5,256 nt of DNA from Frankiaceae bacterium. Lineage in GTDB: Bacteria > Actinomycetota > Actinomycetes > JADGOU01. Positions 1-5,125 of the stretch are shown piece by piece. Under the pieces are notes generated by a model. It had not been told where the DNA came from, did not search any database, and was given only the letters and a program-made list of their open reading frames with translations. Made by a program: the position numbers and the translations under genes. The DNA is taken from positions 1-5,256 of the forward strand of contig JADGOU010000217.1 in NCBI GenBank assembly GCA_017882835.1, read 5' to 3'. Each line of letters starts with the position of its first letter. Position 1 is the stretch's first letter.

Positions 1-17
1 CCGCCGCGTCGCCAGGG

Positions 18-959
18 CTAGCTCGTGGCGCGCAGCCGGCGCAGCCAGTCCGCGGCCTCACGAAACTCGGCATCGGTCGTGCCGGGCCGTACGGTCGGCG
101 CCAACCCGTCGGCCCGTGGGTAGGAGCCGAGGAACCGCACGTCGGCGCTGATCCGGTGCAGCGCCGAGAGCGCCTCACCCACCCGAAGGTCCTGCACGTG
201 CCCTTCGCAGTCCACCGAGAAGCAGTAGCGCCCGAGGCCGGAGCCGGTGGGCCGGGACTCGATCCGGGTCAGGTTGACTCCACGGACGGCGAACTCCGTC
301 AGCAGCTCTAACAGCGCACCCGGATGGTCGTCGCCGATGAAAACCACCAGGCTGGTGCGGTCCACTCCGGTCGGGGCCGGCGACGGCCCGGGCCGGGTGA
401 CCAGCACGAATCGGGTGATCGCGTGAGTGACGTCGTTCACCGGCTCGGCCAGGACAGTCAGGCCGTACCGCTCGGCCGCGAAGGCCCCGGCCAGCGCGGC
501 GTCGAAGGCGCCCGCGGCCACCTGCCGGGCGGCGTCGGCGTTCGAGGCCGCGGCCTCCCACCTGGCCTGCGGCAGGTTCGCCGCCAGCCACCGTTTGCAC
601 TGCGGCTGCGCGTGCGAGTGCCCGGCCACGGTGGCTACCGCCGCCAGCTCGGTGCCGGGCCGGACCAGCAGGGCGAAGCGGATCGCCAGCAACACCTCGC
701 AACGCACTTGCAGCGGCTCACCGGTGGCCAGCTCGTCCAGGGTCGCCGAGACCGCACCCTCGATGGAGTTCTCCAGCGCCACGACGGCGCCGTCGACCTC
801 GCCGGCGCGGACGGCGTCCAGCGCCGCCGCCACGGTGGCGTGCGGCAGCAGCTCGGCCTCGGCAGCCACGGGCAGAGTGCGCAGCGCCGCCTCGGTAAAG
901 GTGCCCGCCGGTCCCAGGTAGGTATATCGGGCGGGTGGCACGCCAGGCGTCTCGGGCAC
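18..959 (-). CDS. pheA: Prephenate dehydratase (PheA)
   Basis: Cytosolic enzyme that converts prephenate to phenylpyruvate by dehydration and decarboxylation, the committed step to phenylalanine. The 313 residues have the monofunctional layout of a catalytic PDT domain (about 11-190) and a C-terminal ACT domain (about 200-282), with no chorismate mutase part. Visible motifs are YLGPAGTFTEAAL (14-26), ENSIEG (63-68), an HAQPQC block (116-121) and the catalytic TRF (182-184). In the ACT domain, GAL (214-216) and ESRP (234-237) are the phenylalanine-binding motifs, so feedback inhibition is expected. The GTG start leaves a short lead before YLGPAGTF, which fits the family, and a promoter-like TAGCCT lies 8 bases upstream. 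The gene is divergent from the LarC-like ORF. A tail of about 30 residues follows the ACT domain. The gene looks intact and the identification is firm. Confidence 0.96.
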   Translation of the reverse strand: MPETPGVPPARYTYLGPAGTFTEAALRTLPVAAEAELLPHATVAAALDAVRAGEVDGAVVALENSIEGAVSATLDELATGEPLQVRCEVLLAIRFALLVRPGTELAAVATVAGHSHAQPQCKRWLAANLPQARWEAAASNADAARQVAAGAFDAALAGAFAAERYGLTVLAEPVNDVTHAITRFVLVTRPGPSPAPTGVDRTSLVVFIGDDHPGALLELLTEFAVRGVNLTRIESRPTGSGLGRYCFSVDCEGHVQDLRVGEALSALHRISADVRFLGSYPRADGLAPTVRPGTTDAEFREAADWLRRLRATS

Positions 960-967
960 GGGTCACC

Positions 968-973
968 AGGCTA
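968..973 (-). promoter_or_regulatory. Putative -10 element of pheA (leaderless or nearly so)
   Basis: Read on the minus strand, this is TAGCCT. It matches the actinobacterial TANNNT -10 consensus and ends 8 bases before the GTG start of pheA. At that spacing transcription would start at or beside the start codon. No Shine-Dalgarno sequence precedes the GTG, and no -35 box is recognisable. The role is inferred from motif and spacing alone. Confidence 0.4.
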
Positions 974-1011
974 GCGACCGCCTCCGGGGGCGCCGGCGAC
1001 CGCGACGCTCG

Positions 1012-1017
1012 TAGGCT
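1012..1017 (+). promoter_or_regulatory. Putative -10 element of the LarC-like ORF (leaderless)
   Basis: TAGGCT fits TANNNT and ends exactly 6 bases before the GTG at 1024, the spacing expected when transcription starts on the first base of the codon. Its first three bases also form the stop codon that closes the reading frame upstream, so the ORF cannot extend further 5'. No Shine-Dalgarno sequence or -35 box is seen. Together with the minus-strand element at 968-973 it would form a compact divergent promoter pair. Confidence 0.4.
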
Positions 1018-1023
1018 CACGCC

Positions 1024-1239
1024 GTGGATCCTGGCGCGGACGGCGGACCGCCGTACCAGATGTGCACCCCGACCGGCACGGCACTGCTCGCCGCCACCGT
1101 GTCGCAGTGGGGCGGCCTACCGCCGATGGTGGTCACGGCCGTGGGCACCGGCGCGGGCGACCGCGACCCCAACGAGGTACCCAACGTGCTCCAGATCGTG
1201 ATCGGCCGCCCGATCGCGCCTAGGGTGCCCCGACCGTGA
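1024..1239 (+). CDS. larC: Short LarC (nickel-pincer cofactor protein) fragment, 71 aa
   Basis: LarC (DUF111) inserts nickel into the pincer cofactor of lactate racemase and related enzymes. Full proteins have about 400 residues. This 71-residue ORF matches only the end of the LarC1 half: CTPTGTALLAA (14-24) followed by PPMVVTAVGTGAGDRDP (33-49) and PNVLQIVIG (53-61). The family pattern there is TPTGAALLA, PPM, G-GAGTRD and PNVLR-VLG. The N-terminal part of LarC1 and the whole LarC2 half are absent, and no other frame nearby supplies them. The stop falls about where LarC2 would begin. The GTG start has a TAGGCT element 6 bases upstream; an in-frame ATG at 1060 is an alternative. Its TGA overlaps the GTG of the next gene. 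It is either a gene relic kept as a coupled leader ORF or a small domain with a new role. Nickel insertion by this piece alone is not expected. Confidence 0.6.
   Translation: MDPGADGGPPYQMCTPTGTALLAATVSQWGGLPPMVVTAVGTGAGDRDPNEVPNVLQIVIGRPIAPRVPRP
1221..1226 (+). promoter_or_regulatory. Possible internal -10 element before the channel-like gene
   Basis: TAGGGT fits TANNNT but ends 9 bases before the GTG at 1236, a looser spacing than at the other starts, and it lies inside the LarC-like ORF. Its AGGG could instead act as a weak ribosome binding site 10 bases before the start. Either reading is weak. Confidence 0.2.
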
Positions 1240-2372
1240 CGATCCTTCGGGCCGCCATGGTCGGCGGCGGCGTGGCGCTGGTAGTGCTTACCGCGCGCAG
1301 CATCGTGGGGACCCTCATCGTTCCCCGCGGGCTCAGCTCCTGGATCAGCCGGGCGGTCGGTCGAGTGACCCGGGCACCGTTCGTCTTTGTGGCGGACCGG
1401 TGCACCCGCTACGAAACCAAGGACCGGGTGCTGGCGCCCCAAGCACCGCTGACGCTGCTAGCCCTGCTGCTCTGCTGGCTCGGCCTCTTCCTCGTCGCCT
1501 ACACCGCGCTGGTGTTCGGCCTGTCCGACATCGGGCTCGGCGAGGCGCTGCGTCAAGCCGGTTCGTCGATGTTCACCCTCGGCTTCGACACCTCGCGGCA
1601 GGCCGACGTCACCGCGCTGGAGTTCGCCGCCGCCGCGACCGGGCCGCTGGTCATCGCGTTGCAGATCGCCTACCTGCCGACGATCTACGCGGCGTACAAC
1701 CGGCGCGAGACCGACGTGACCCTGCTGCAGAGCCGGGCCGGGGAGCCAGCGTGGGGGCCGGAAGTGCTCGCTCGGCACCGGCTGGTGAACATCCTCGACA
1801 GCCTGCCGGAGTTCTACCGCGGCTGGGAGCGCTGGGCCGCCGACGTCGCCGAGAGCCACACCAACTACCCGTCGCTGATTGACTTCCGGTCACCGCGCCC
1901 GCTGCGGTCATGGGTGGTGGGGCTACTCGCCGTACTGGACTCGGCGGCGCTCTACCTGGCCATCGCGCCGTCTCGGGCCCCGAGCGAGGCTCGGCTGTGC
2001 CTGCGGATGGGGTTCACCTGCCTGCGGGAGATCTGCGACGCGCTGCGGCTGTCCTACGACCCCGATCCGCGGCCCGACCTCCTCCTCCAGCTGGAGTACG
2101 CCGAGTTCCTCGGCGCCGTGCACCGGTTGGAGGAGGTGGCATTCCCGATGGAGCGGACGCCGGAGGAGGCATGGGCGCACTTCCGCGGCTGGCGGGTCAA
2201 CTACGAGGGGACGGCCTATGCGCTGACGGCCCGGCTCGATGCCGTGCCGGCCCTGTGGTCGGGCTCTCGGCGGCGCAGTGCGGCGGTGATGGCCCCGGAC
2301 CGCCCACCTGACCGGTTGCCGGAGTCGCCCGACGTGACCCATCCCCCGTCGTACGGGCGGTTCAAGGCCTGA
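1236..2372 (+). CDS. Membrane protein with potassium-channel-like pore loop
   Basis: A 378-residue inner-membrane protein of a family I recognise as conserved in actinobacteria but without a proven function. Hydrophobic segments lie at about 5-28, 71-95 and 126-150. Between the last two is GSSMFTLGFDTS (109-120), which resembles the pore helix and filter of two-transmembrane K+ channels (TVGYGD-like), with LGFD in place of GYGD. This suggests ion conduction but does not prove it. A long, mostly soluble part follows (about 155-345), containing a Trp-rich WERWAADVAESHTNYP block (197-212), a further hydrophobic stretch at 226-244 and a second conserved-looking block at about 308-325. The tail is Pro/Arg-rich. 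No RCK or nucleotide-binding motif is visible. The GTG start overlaps the stop of the LarC-like ORF (GTGA), which suggests translational coupling. A GDT1-type transporter follows 21 bases after the stop, probably in the same operon. Confidence 0.75.
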   Translation: MTILRAAMVGGGVALVVLTARSIVGTLIVPRGLSSWISRAVGRVTRAPFVFVADRCTRYETKDRVLAPQAPLTLLALLLCWLGLFLVAYTALVFGLSDIGLGEALRQAGSSMFTLGFDTSRQADVTALEFAAAATGPLVIALQIAYLPTIYAAYNRRETDVTLLQSRAGEPAWGPEVLARHRLVNILDSLPEFYRGWERWAADVAESHTNYPSLIDFRSPRPLRSWVVGLLAVLDSAALYLAIAPSRAPSEARLCLRMGFTCLREICDALRLSYDPDPRPDLLLQLEYAEFLGAVHRLEEVAFPMERTPEEAWAHFRGWRVNYEGTAYALTARLDAVPALWSGSRRRSAAVMAPDRPPDRLPESPDVTHPPSYGRFKA

Positions 2373-2393
2373 GGCGGATGGGACCATGGCCGG

Positions 2394-3032
2394 GTGCACC
2401 CCGCCCTGGCCGCCACGGTCTTCCTCCTCGTTCTGCCGGCGGAGCTGCCGGACAAGACGCTGGTTGCCACCCTGGTGCTCTCCACGCGCTATCGGGGGCG
2501 GTTCGTGTTCGCCGGCGTGGCGCCCGCCTTCGCCGTGCAGTGCCTGGTCGCCGTAACCGCAGGGCAGCTGCTTGGCCTGCTGTCACACCGACTGGTGCTG
2601 GCGATCTCGGCGGCGCTGTTCGCCCTCGGAGCAGTGCTTCTGCTGGTCGGCAAGAACGGCGGGTACGAGGACGCGGCCAGCGCAAGTGCCGCCGAGGCGC
2701 CGCTCGGCGGGCCGACCGGCGTCGGGAAGAACGGCGGGGTGCGGACGGCCGTCTCCTCTCGACGCGCGGTGCTCACCAGCTTCGGCGTGCTGTTCGCGGC
2801 GGAGTGGGGAGACGCCAGTCAACTACTGACCGCCGGGCTCACCGCCCGCTACCACGACCCGGTCAGCGTCTTCGTCGGCTCGTTCGGCGCGCTGGTCACC
2901 GTGGCCGCGCTGGCGATCATAGGTGGTCGGGTGCTGCTGCGCGTCGTACCGCTGCGGTTTGTCCGCATGCTGGCCGGCGGGTTGTTTGGCGGTCTTGCGG
3001 TCATGACCGCGGTCGCTGCCATCAGCGCCTGA
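2394..3032 (+). CDS. GDT1/TMEM165 (UPF0016) family cation transporter
   Basis: Members of this family move Mn2+ or Ca2+ (in exchange for protons) across membranes; bacterial homologues are mainly linked to manganese export. The 212-residue protein has the two-repeat architecture. Each half carries one signature: E17-L-P-D-K-T22, a variant of E-x-G-D-K-[TS] with Pro in place of Gly, and E137-W-G-D-A-S-Q143, matching E-x-G-D-x-[ST]-Q. Hydrophobic segments lie at about 4-15, 38-62, 67-86, 125-136, 157-180 and 190-211, so about six helices. The linker between halves (about 87-122) contains VGKNGG twice. The GTG start places the first acidic motif correctly; neighbouring ATGs are out of frame. No strong ribosome binding site is seen, and the gene probably relies on the transcript of the channel-like gene 21 bases upstream. 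The substrate cannot be told from sequence alone. Confidence 0.85.
   Translation: MHPALAATVFLLVLPAELPDKTLVATLVLSTRYRGRFVFAGVAPAFAVQCLVAVTAGQLLGLLSHRLVLAISAALFALGAVLLLVGKNGGYEDAASASAAEAPLGGPTGVGKNGGVRTAVSSRRAVLTSFGVLFAAEWGDASQLLTAGLTARYHDPVSVFVGSFGALVTVAALAIIGGRVLLRVVPLRFVRMLAGGLFGGLAVMTAVAAISA
2646..2738 (+). repeat. Short direct repeat inside the GDT1-family gene
   Basis: An 18-base unit at 2646-2663 recurs at 2721-2738 with one mismatch (fifth-to-sixth base region C versus G), exactly 75 bases apart and in frame. Both copies encode VGKNGG, at residues 85-90 and 110-115, flanking a small Ala/Ser/Gly-rich linker between the two transport halves. The intervening sequence is not itself duplicated. 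Confidence 0.6.
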
Positions 3033-3552
3033 CTTCCCGTTCGAGTTGCGGCATCACGGCGAGACCGACGTGACTCTTACGTCGCTGGAGTTCCCGCACC
3101 GCTCCGCCGACGCCTACCTCCGCGACAGCACGGTGGATGGGGTTCCGTTCGACCACAGCGAGGTCGGCAGAGCTTTGCAGGCGGCTGATCTCACCAACGC
3201 CAGTTCGTTGTTCGCCTACGACCCAGGGTCGCTTGTCTATGGCGCCTGGAACAGCCACCGCAAGGGACGCCAGGCCAAGATTCCGCGCATCTACAGCAGC
3301 GAGCTGGTGGGCTGGCACCCGCAGTCGGGTTCGCGGATGGCCGGCTGGATGGATCCCTTCAACCTGGTGGGGGGCTGCCTCGAGCCTTGCTGCTCCCCCA
3401 CCACCTGGCACTTCGGGGCAGCAACCGCTCGCTCGACGGACGCCGTCGGTGACGGTCTCGTAGCAGGGCACCGCCGCGGCTACGGCCTAACTAACGCGCA
3501 CCCAATCAGCGGCTACTGGGCGTCCCTGGAACAGCTGTCACTACCAGTTTAG
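3033..3552 (+). pseudogene. cas7: Remnant of type I-G CRISPR Cas7 (Csb1/GSU0053 family)
   Basis: Csb1 is the Cas7 backbone subunit of type I-G (formerly I-U) Cascade, a RAMP-fold protein of roughly 300 or more residues that lines the crRNA. The frame is open from just after the GDT1 stop; the first possible start is a TTG at 3046, giving 168 residues. Numbered from there, the family core is clear: FPHRSADAYLRDS (16-28), GRALQAA (41-47), TNASSLFAYDPGSLVYGAWN (50-69), SHRKGRQAKIPRIYSSELVG (70-89) and DPFNL (103-107). After residue 107 similarity mostly fades, with only a faint echo of the later ISxxxAxLxxLSLP region (154-167) before a TAG. The N-terminal part and the end are missing. Codon choice is less GC-strict than in the neighbours (act, ctt, gat, gtt, ttg). 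There is no ribosome binding site, no cas8, cas5, cas3 or cas1 beside it, and no repeat array. It is best read as a decayed relic. Confidence 0.7.
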
Positions 3553-3634
3553 GTTAGGTCTCAGGTCCATATCGCGTGTCCTACGGACAGTTATGAGCAG
3601 CCGATCATCTTGCTCGGCTGGCGTGCCCAGCTGG
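3553..3634. other. Non-coding gap between two gene remnants
   Basis: This stretch is less GC-rich than the rest of the window and has no convincing reading frame. It contains a small perfect hairpin at 3577-3589 (TGTCC, loop TAC, GGACA), too short to call a terminator and without a T tract. It lies between the Cas7 remnant and the end of the Lrp-like remnant, and may include degraded sequence of either. Confidence 0.4.
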
Positions 3635-3798
3635 TCACCGTAAACAGCGAGCCTGCTCGTCGAGGGGAGCGGACCCGGCGCAGGCACGGGGAAGGAGACA
3701 GCCGCACCCGGGCGAGGTCGACGCCCTCTCTGCCAACCTGTGGTGAGCCCGCCGTCGTCCCGTAGGTGACGCAGGATTGCGCGGTCCAGGGCATCCAC
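3635..3798 (-). pseudogene. Frameshifted Lrp/AsnC-family regulator remnant
   Basis: Lrp/AsnC proteins sense amino acids and bind DNA through an N-terminal helix-turn-helix. On the minus strand, a GTG at 3798 opens VDALDRAILRHLRDDGGLT (to 3742), the standard opening helix of the family. The recognition part, DLARVRLSPSPCLRRVR (about 3719-3669), matches the typical ELAxRVGLSPSPCLRRVRRL but is in the next frame. PLDEQAR (about 3667-3647), corresponding to the RLDEAG that normally follows, is in the third frame and soon meets a stop. At least two frameshifts have therefore broken it, and the ligand-binding RAM domain (about 80 residues) is absent. It is divergent from azlC, with 25 bases between the starts, the usual place for the regulator of a branched-chain amino acid exporter. 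It cannot make a functional regulator. Confidence 0.65.
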
Positions 3799-3810
3799 CA
3801 GCACTGCCCC

Positions 3811-3816
3811 TAGCGT
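3811..3816 (+). promoter_or_regulatory. Putative -10 element of azlC (leaderless)
   Basis: TAGCGT fits TANNNT and ends 7 bases before the GTG start of azlC. There is no Shine-Dalgarno sequence before that GTG, so a leaderless azlCD transcript is plausible. No -35 box is recognisable. The site lies just upstream of the start of the dead Lrp-like gene, where such a regulator's operator would be expected. Confidence 0.4.
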
Positions 3817-3823
3817 TGCCTGC

Positions 3824-4555
3824 GTGGACGACACCATCACGACGGGGCAACCAGGCGACGCTCGGGCGCCTGGTTGGGACGAGCGACGGCGGGCGGTGCT
3901 GCGCGACGCCCTCGCCGTCGGCGCCGCGACCGGCGCGTACGGGCTGTCCTTTGGTGCGATCGCTACCGCGACGGGGCTGTCCGTACCGCAGACCGCCACG
4001 CTGTCAGCGGTCATGTTCACCGGCGCCAGCCAGTTCGCGCTCGTCGGCGTGCTCGGTGCCGGCGGGGCGCCGCTGGCCGCAGCCGCTACCGCCACGCTGC
4101 TGGGCTCCCGCAACGCCCTGTACGGGCTGCGCTTGTCGGCCCTGCTGCGGGTCCGCGGCCCGGGCCGACTGCTGGCCGCGCATCTCGTCATCGACGAGTC
4201 CTGCGCGATGGCCGTCGCCCGCACTGACAGGCGCTCGGCGCGGCTGGCCTTCTGGGCTACCGGATGGTCAGTCTTCGCGCTGTGGAACCTGGCCACGCTG
4301 CTGGGAGCGCTCGGCGCCCAGACCCTGCGCGACCCCCGCGTCTTCGGCCTGGACGCCGCCGCGCCCGCAGCGTTCCTCGCCCTGCTCGCCCCACGGCTGC
4401 GCGGCCGCGAAGCCGGCGCCGTGGCTGCCGCAGCCGGGGTCCTCGGGCTTGCGATCACGCCGGCCGTCCCCGCCGGGGTACCGATCCTGGCCGTCGCCGC
4501 CGGCACCGTCCTCGTCGGTCTGCTCGGCTCGTCGAGGCGCAGGAGCCCATCCTGA
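3824..4555 (+). CDS. azlC: AzlC family branched-chain amino acid permease, large subunit
   Basis: Large subunit of the AzlC/AzlD inner-membrane exporter, which in studied bacteria (BrnF/BrnE, AzlCD) exports leucine, isoleucine, valine and sometimes methionine or toxic analogues. At 243 residues it has the family length. Landmarks are GAYGLSFG (37-44), the hallmark FTGASQFALVG (65-75), SRNALYGL (95-102), DESCAM (124-129) and the late GLDAAAPAAFLALLAP (175-190). Hydrophobic stretches fit about six or seven helices. The first 25 residues are polar and acidic, a short cytosolic lead. The GTG start is supported by the TAGCGT element 7 bases upstream; there is no ribosome binding site. The TGA shares one base with the azlD ATG. 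The substrate is inferred from the family and from the adjacent Lrp-type remnant. Confidence 0.93.
   Translation: MDDTITTGQPGDARAPGWDERRRAVLRDALAVGAATGAYGLSFGAIATATGLSVPQTATLSAVMFTGASQFALVGVLGAGGAPLAAAATATLLGSRNALYGLRLSALLRVRGPGRLLAAHLVIDESCAMAVARTDRRSARLAFWATGWSVFALWNLATLLGALGAQTLRDPRVFGLDAAAPAAFLALLAPRLRGREAGAVAAAAGVLGLAITPAVPAGVPILAVAAGTVLVGLLGSSRRRSPS
4541..4545 (+). promoter_or_regulatory. Ribosome binding site of azlD
   Basis: AGGAG inside the last codons of azlC, 9 bases before the ATG at 4555. It supports that ATG over the longer upstream extension of the same frame (to 4264), which would overlap azlC by almost 300 bases. Confidence 0.6.
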
Positions 4556-4854
4556 TGTGGCTCGCGGTCCTCGTTGGTGCCACCGGCTGCTACCTGTGCA
4601 AGCTTGCCGGGCTCTCCGTCCCCCAGCGCGTCCTCGACGACCCTCGCACCCAACGGATCGCCGCGCTGCTCCCCATCGCCCTGCTCGCCGCCCTCGCCGC
4701 CACCCAAACCTTCATCACCGGCCAGCGCCTCGTCCTCGACCCCCGCGCGGCCGCTCTCGGCGTCGCCGCCGCAGCCGTCCTACTACGCGCGCCCTTCCTC
4801 CTCGTAGTGGGTGTCGCCGCCGCCACCGCGGCGCTCCTACGGCTACTCGCCTAA
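4555..4854 (+). CDS. azlD: AzlD family branched-chain amino acid exporter, small subunit
   Basis: Small partner of AzlC, needed with it for export. The protein has 99 residues, the usual size, with four hydrophobic stretches: about 2-20, 36-52, 62-79 and 81-98. The family features are the opening hydrophobic helix followed by KLAGLSVPQRVLDDP (16-30), then a short amphipathic loop and the RAAALGVAAAAVLLR segment (64-78). It starts at the ATG that shares its A with the azlC stop (TGATG) and is preceded by AGGAG, so the two are translationally coupled and made in similar amounts. The codons here are strikingly C-rich (repeated ctc, gcc, ccc), even for this genome. Nothing suggests damage. The next gene-like sequence is about 270 bases downstream, so this appears to end the operon. 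Confidence 0.9.
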   Translation: MWLAVLVGATGCYLCKLAGLSVPQRVLDDPRTQRIAALLPIALLAALAATQTFITGQRLVLDPRAAALGVAAAAVLLRAPFLLVVGVAAATAALLRLLA

Positions 4855-4885
4855 ACTATGCGTGCCGTGTGCTGCTCCGGGCATG

Positions 4886-4936
4886 CGGGTGACAGTCCGA
4901 TCCCAGTCACCTGGCGAGGTGTGCTGACCTCCTCGC
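4886..4936 (+). terminator. Two adjacent hairpins after azlD, possible terminator
   Basis: The first stem pairs 4886-4893 with 4906-4913 (8 pairs, one of them G-T, core GGTGAC/GTCACC) around a 12-base loop. The second begins at the next base, pairing GCGAGG (4914-4919) with CCTCGC (4931-4936) around an 11-base loop. No real T tract follows, only GAAATCCTTT. High-GC actinobacteria often end transcripts at hairpins without a T tract, and the position 32 bases after the azlD stop is right. The call rests only on pairing and position. Confidence 0.35.
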
Positions 4937-5125
4937 GAAATCCTTTCGGTGACAGACCAGGCGCTGCGGTGACCCGGGCGAGGAGATCGACCACACGGGC
5001 TGGCGGGCGCGGCGGGCGGCGTCCGTCGATCGCGTCGGACAGCGTGGTCTCCGCGTCGTGCACGGTGGCATGGCCCGGGCGGTCTCGACCAGGTCTTCGC
5101 GGCCGCTTTCGCGGGGTTGGGCATC
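4937..5125. other. Intergenic stretch without a supported gene
   Basis: All frames are GC-rich and partly open, but none gives a recognisable product. The frame that carries the AMIN-like sequence further right is closed by TGA codons at 4925 and 4970 and has no ATG or GTG start after them. A minus-strand frame ending at 4851 and starting with GTG at 5063 has a faint resemblance to small anti-sigma-type proteins, too weak to annotate. Confidence 0.4.

Noticed and set aside
324..974. Plus-strand open frames opposite pheA (324-974 and 427-921)
   Set aside because: They are shadows of the clearly coding pheA frame. They have no recognisable domain and biased Gly/Arg or Ala/Ser composition.
1400..2399. 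Open frames in other phases across the channel-like gene
   Set aside because: Low-complexity Arg/Pro/Gly-rich products with no domains. The 1236-2372 frame has a coherent membrane topology and family-like motifs.
3560..3660. A YGDQLG-containing stretch on the minus strand resembling the start of photolyase-related proteins
   Set aside because: Only about six residues match, next to the Lrp-like remnant and with nothing of the family following. Chance is the simpler explanation.
3541..4707. Long minus-strand open frame of 388 codons
   Set aside because: Most of it is antisense to azlC and azlD, with Ala/Arg/Ser/Pro-rich low-complexity content typical of a shadow frame in GC-rich DNA. Only its last part overlaps a real feature, the first segment of the Lrp-like remnant.
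3777..4892. Plus-strand 371-codon frame overlapping azlC and azlD
   Set aside because: Arg/Pro/Ser-rich shadow frame; the AzlC and AzlD motifs lie in the other two phases.
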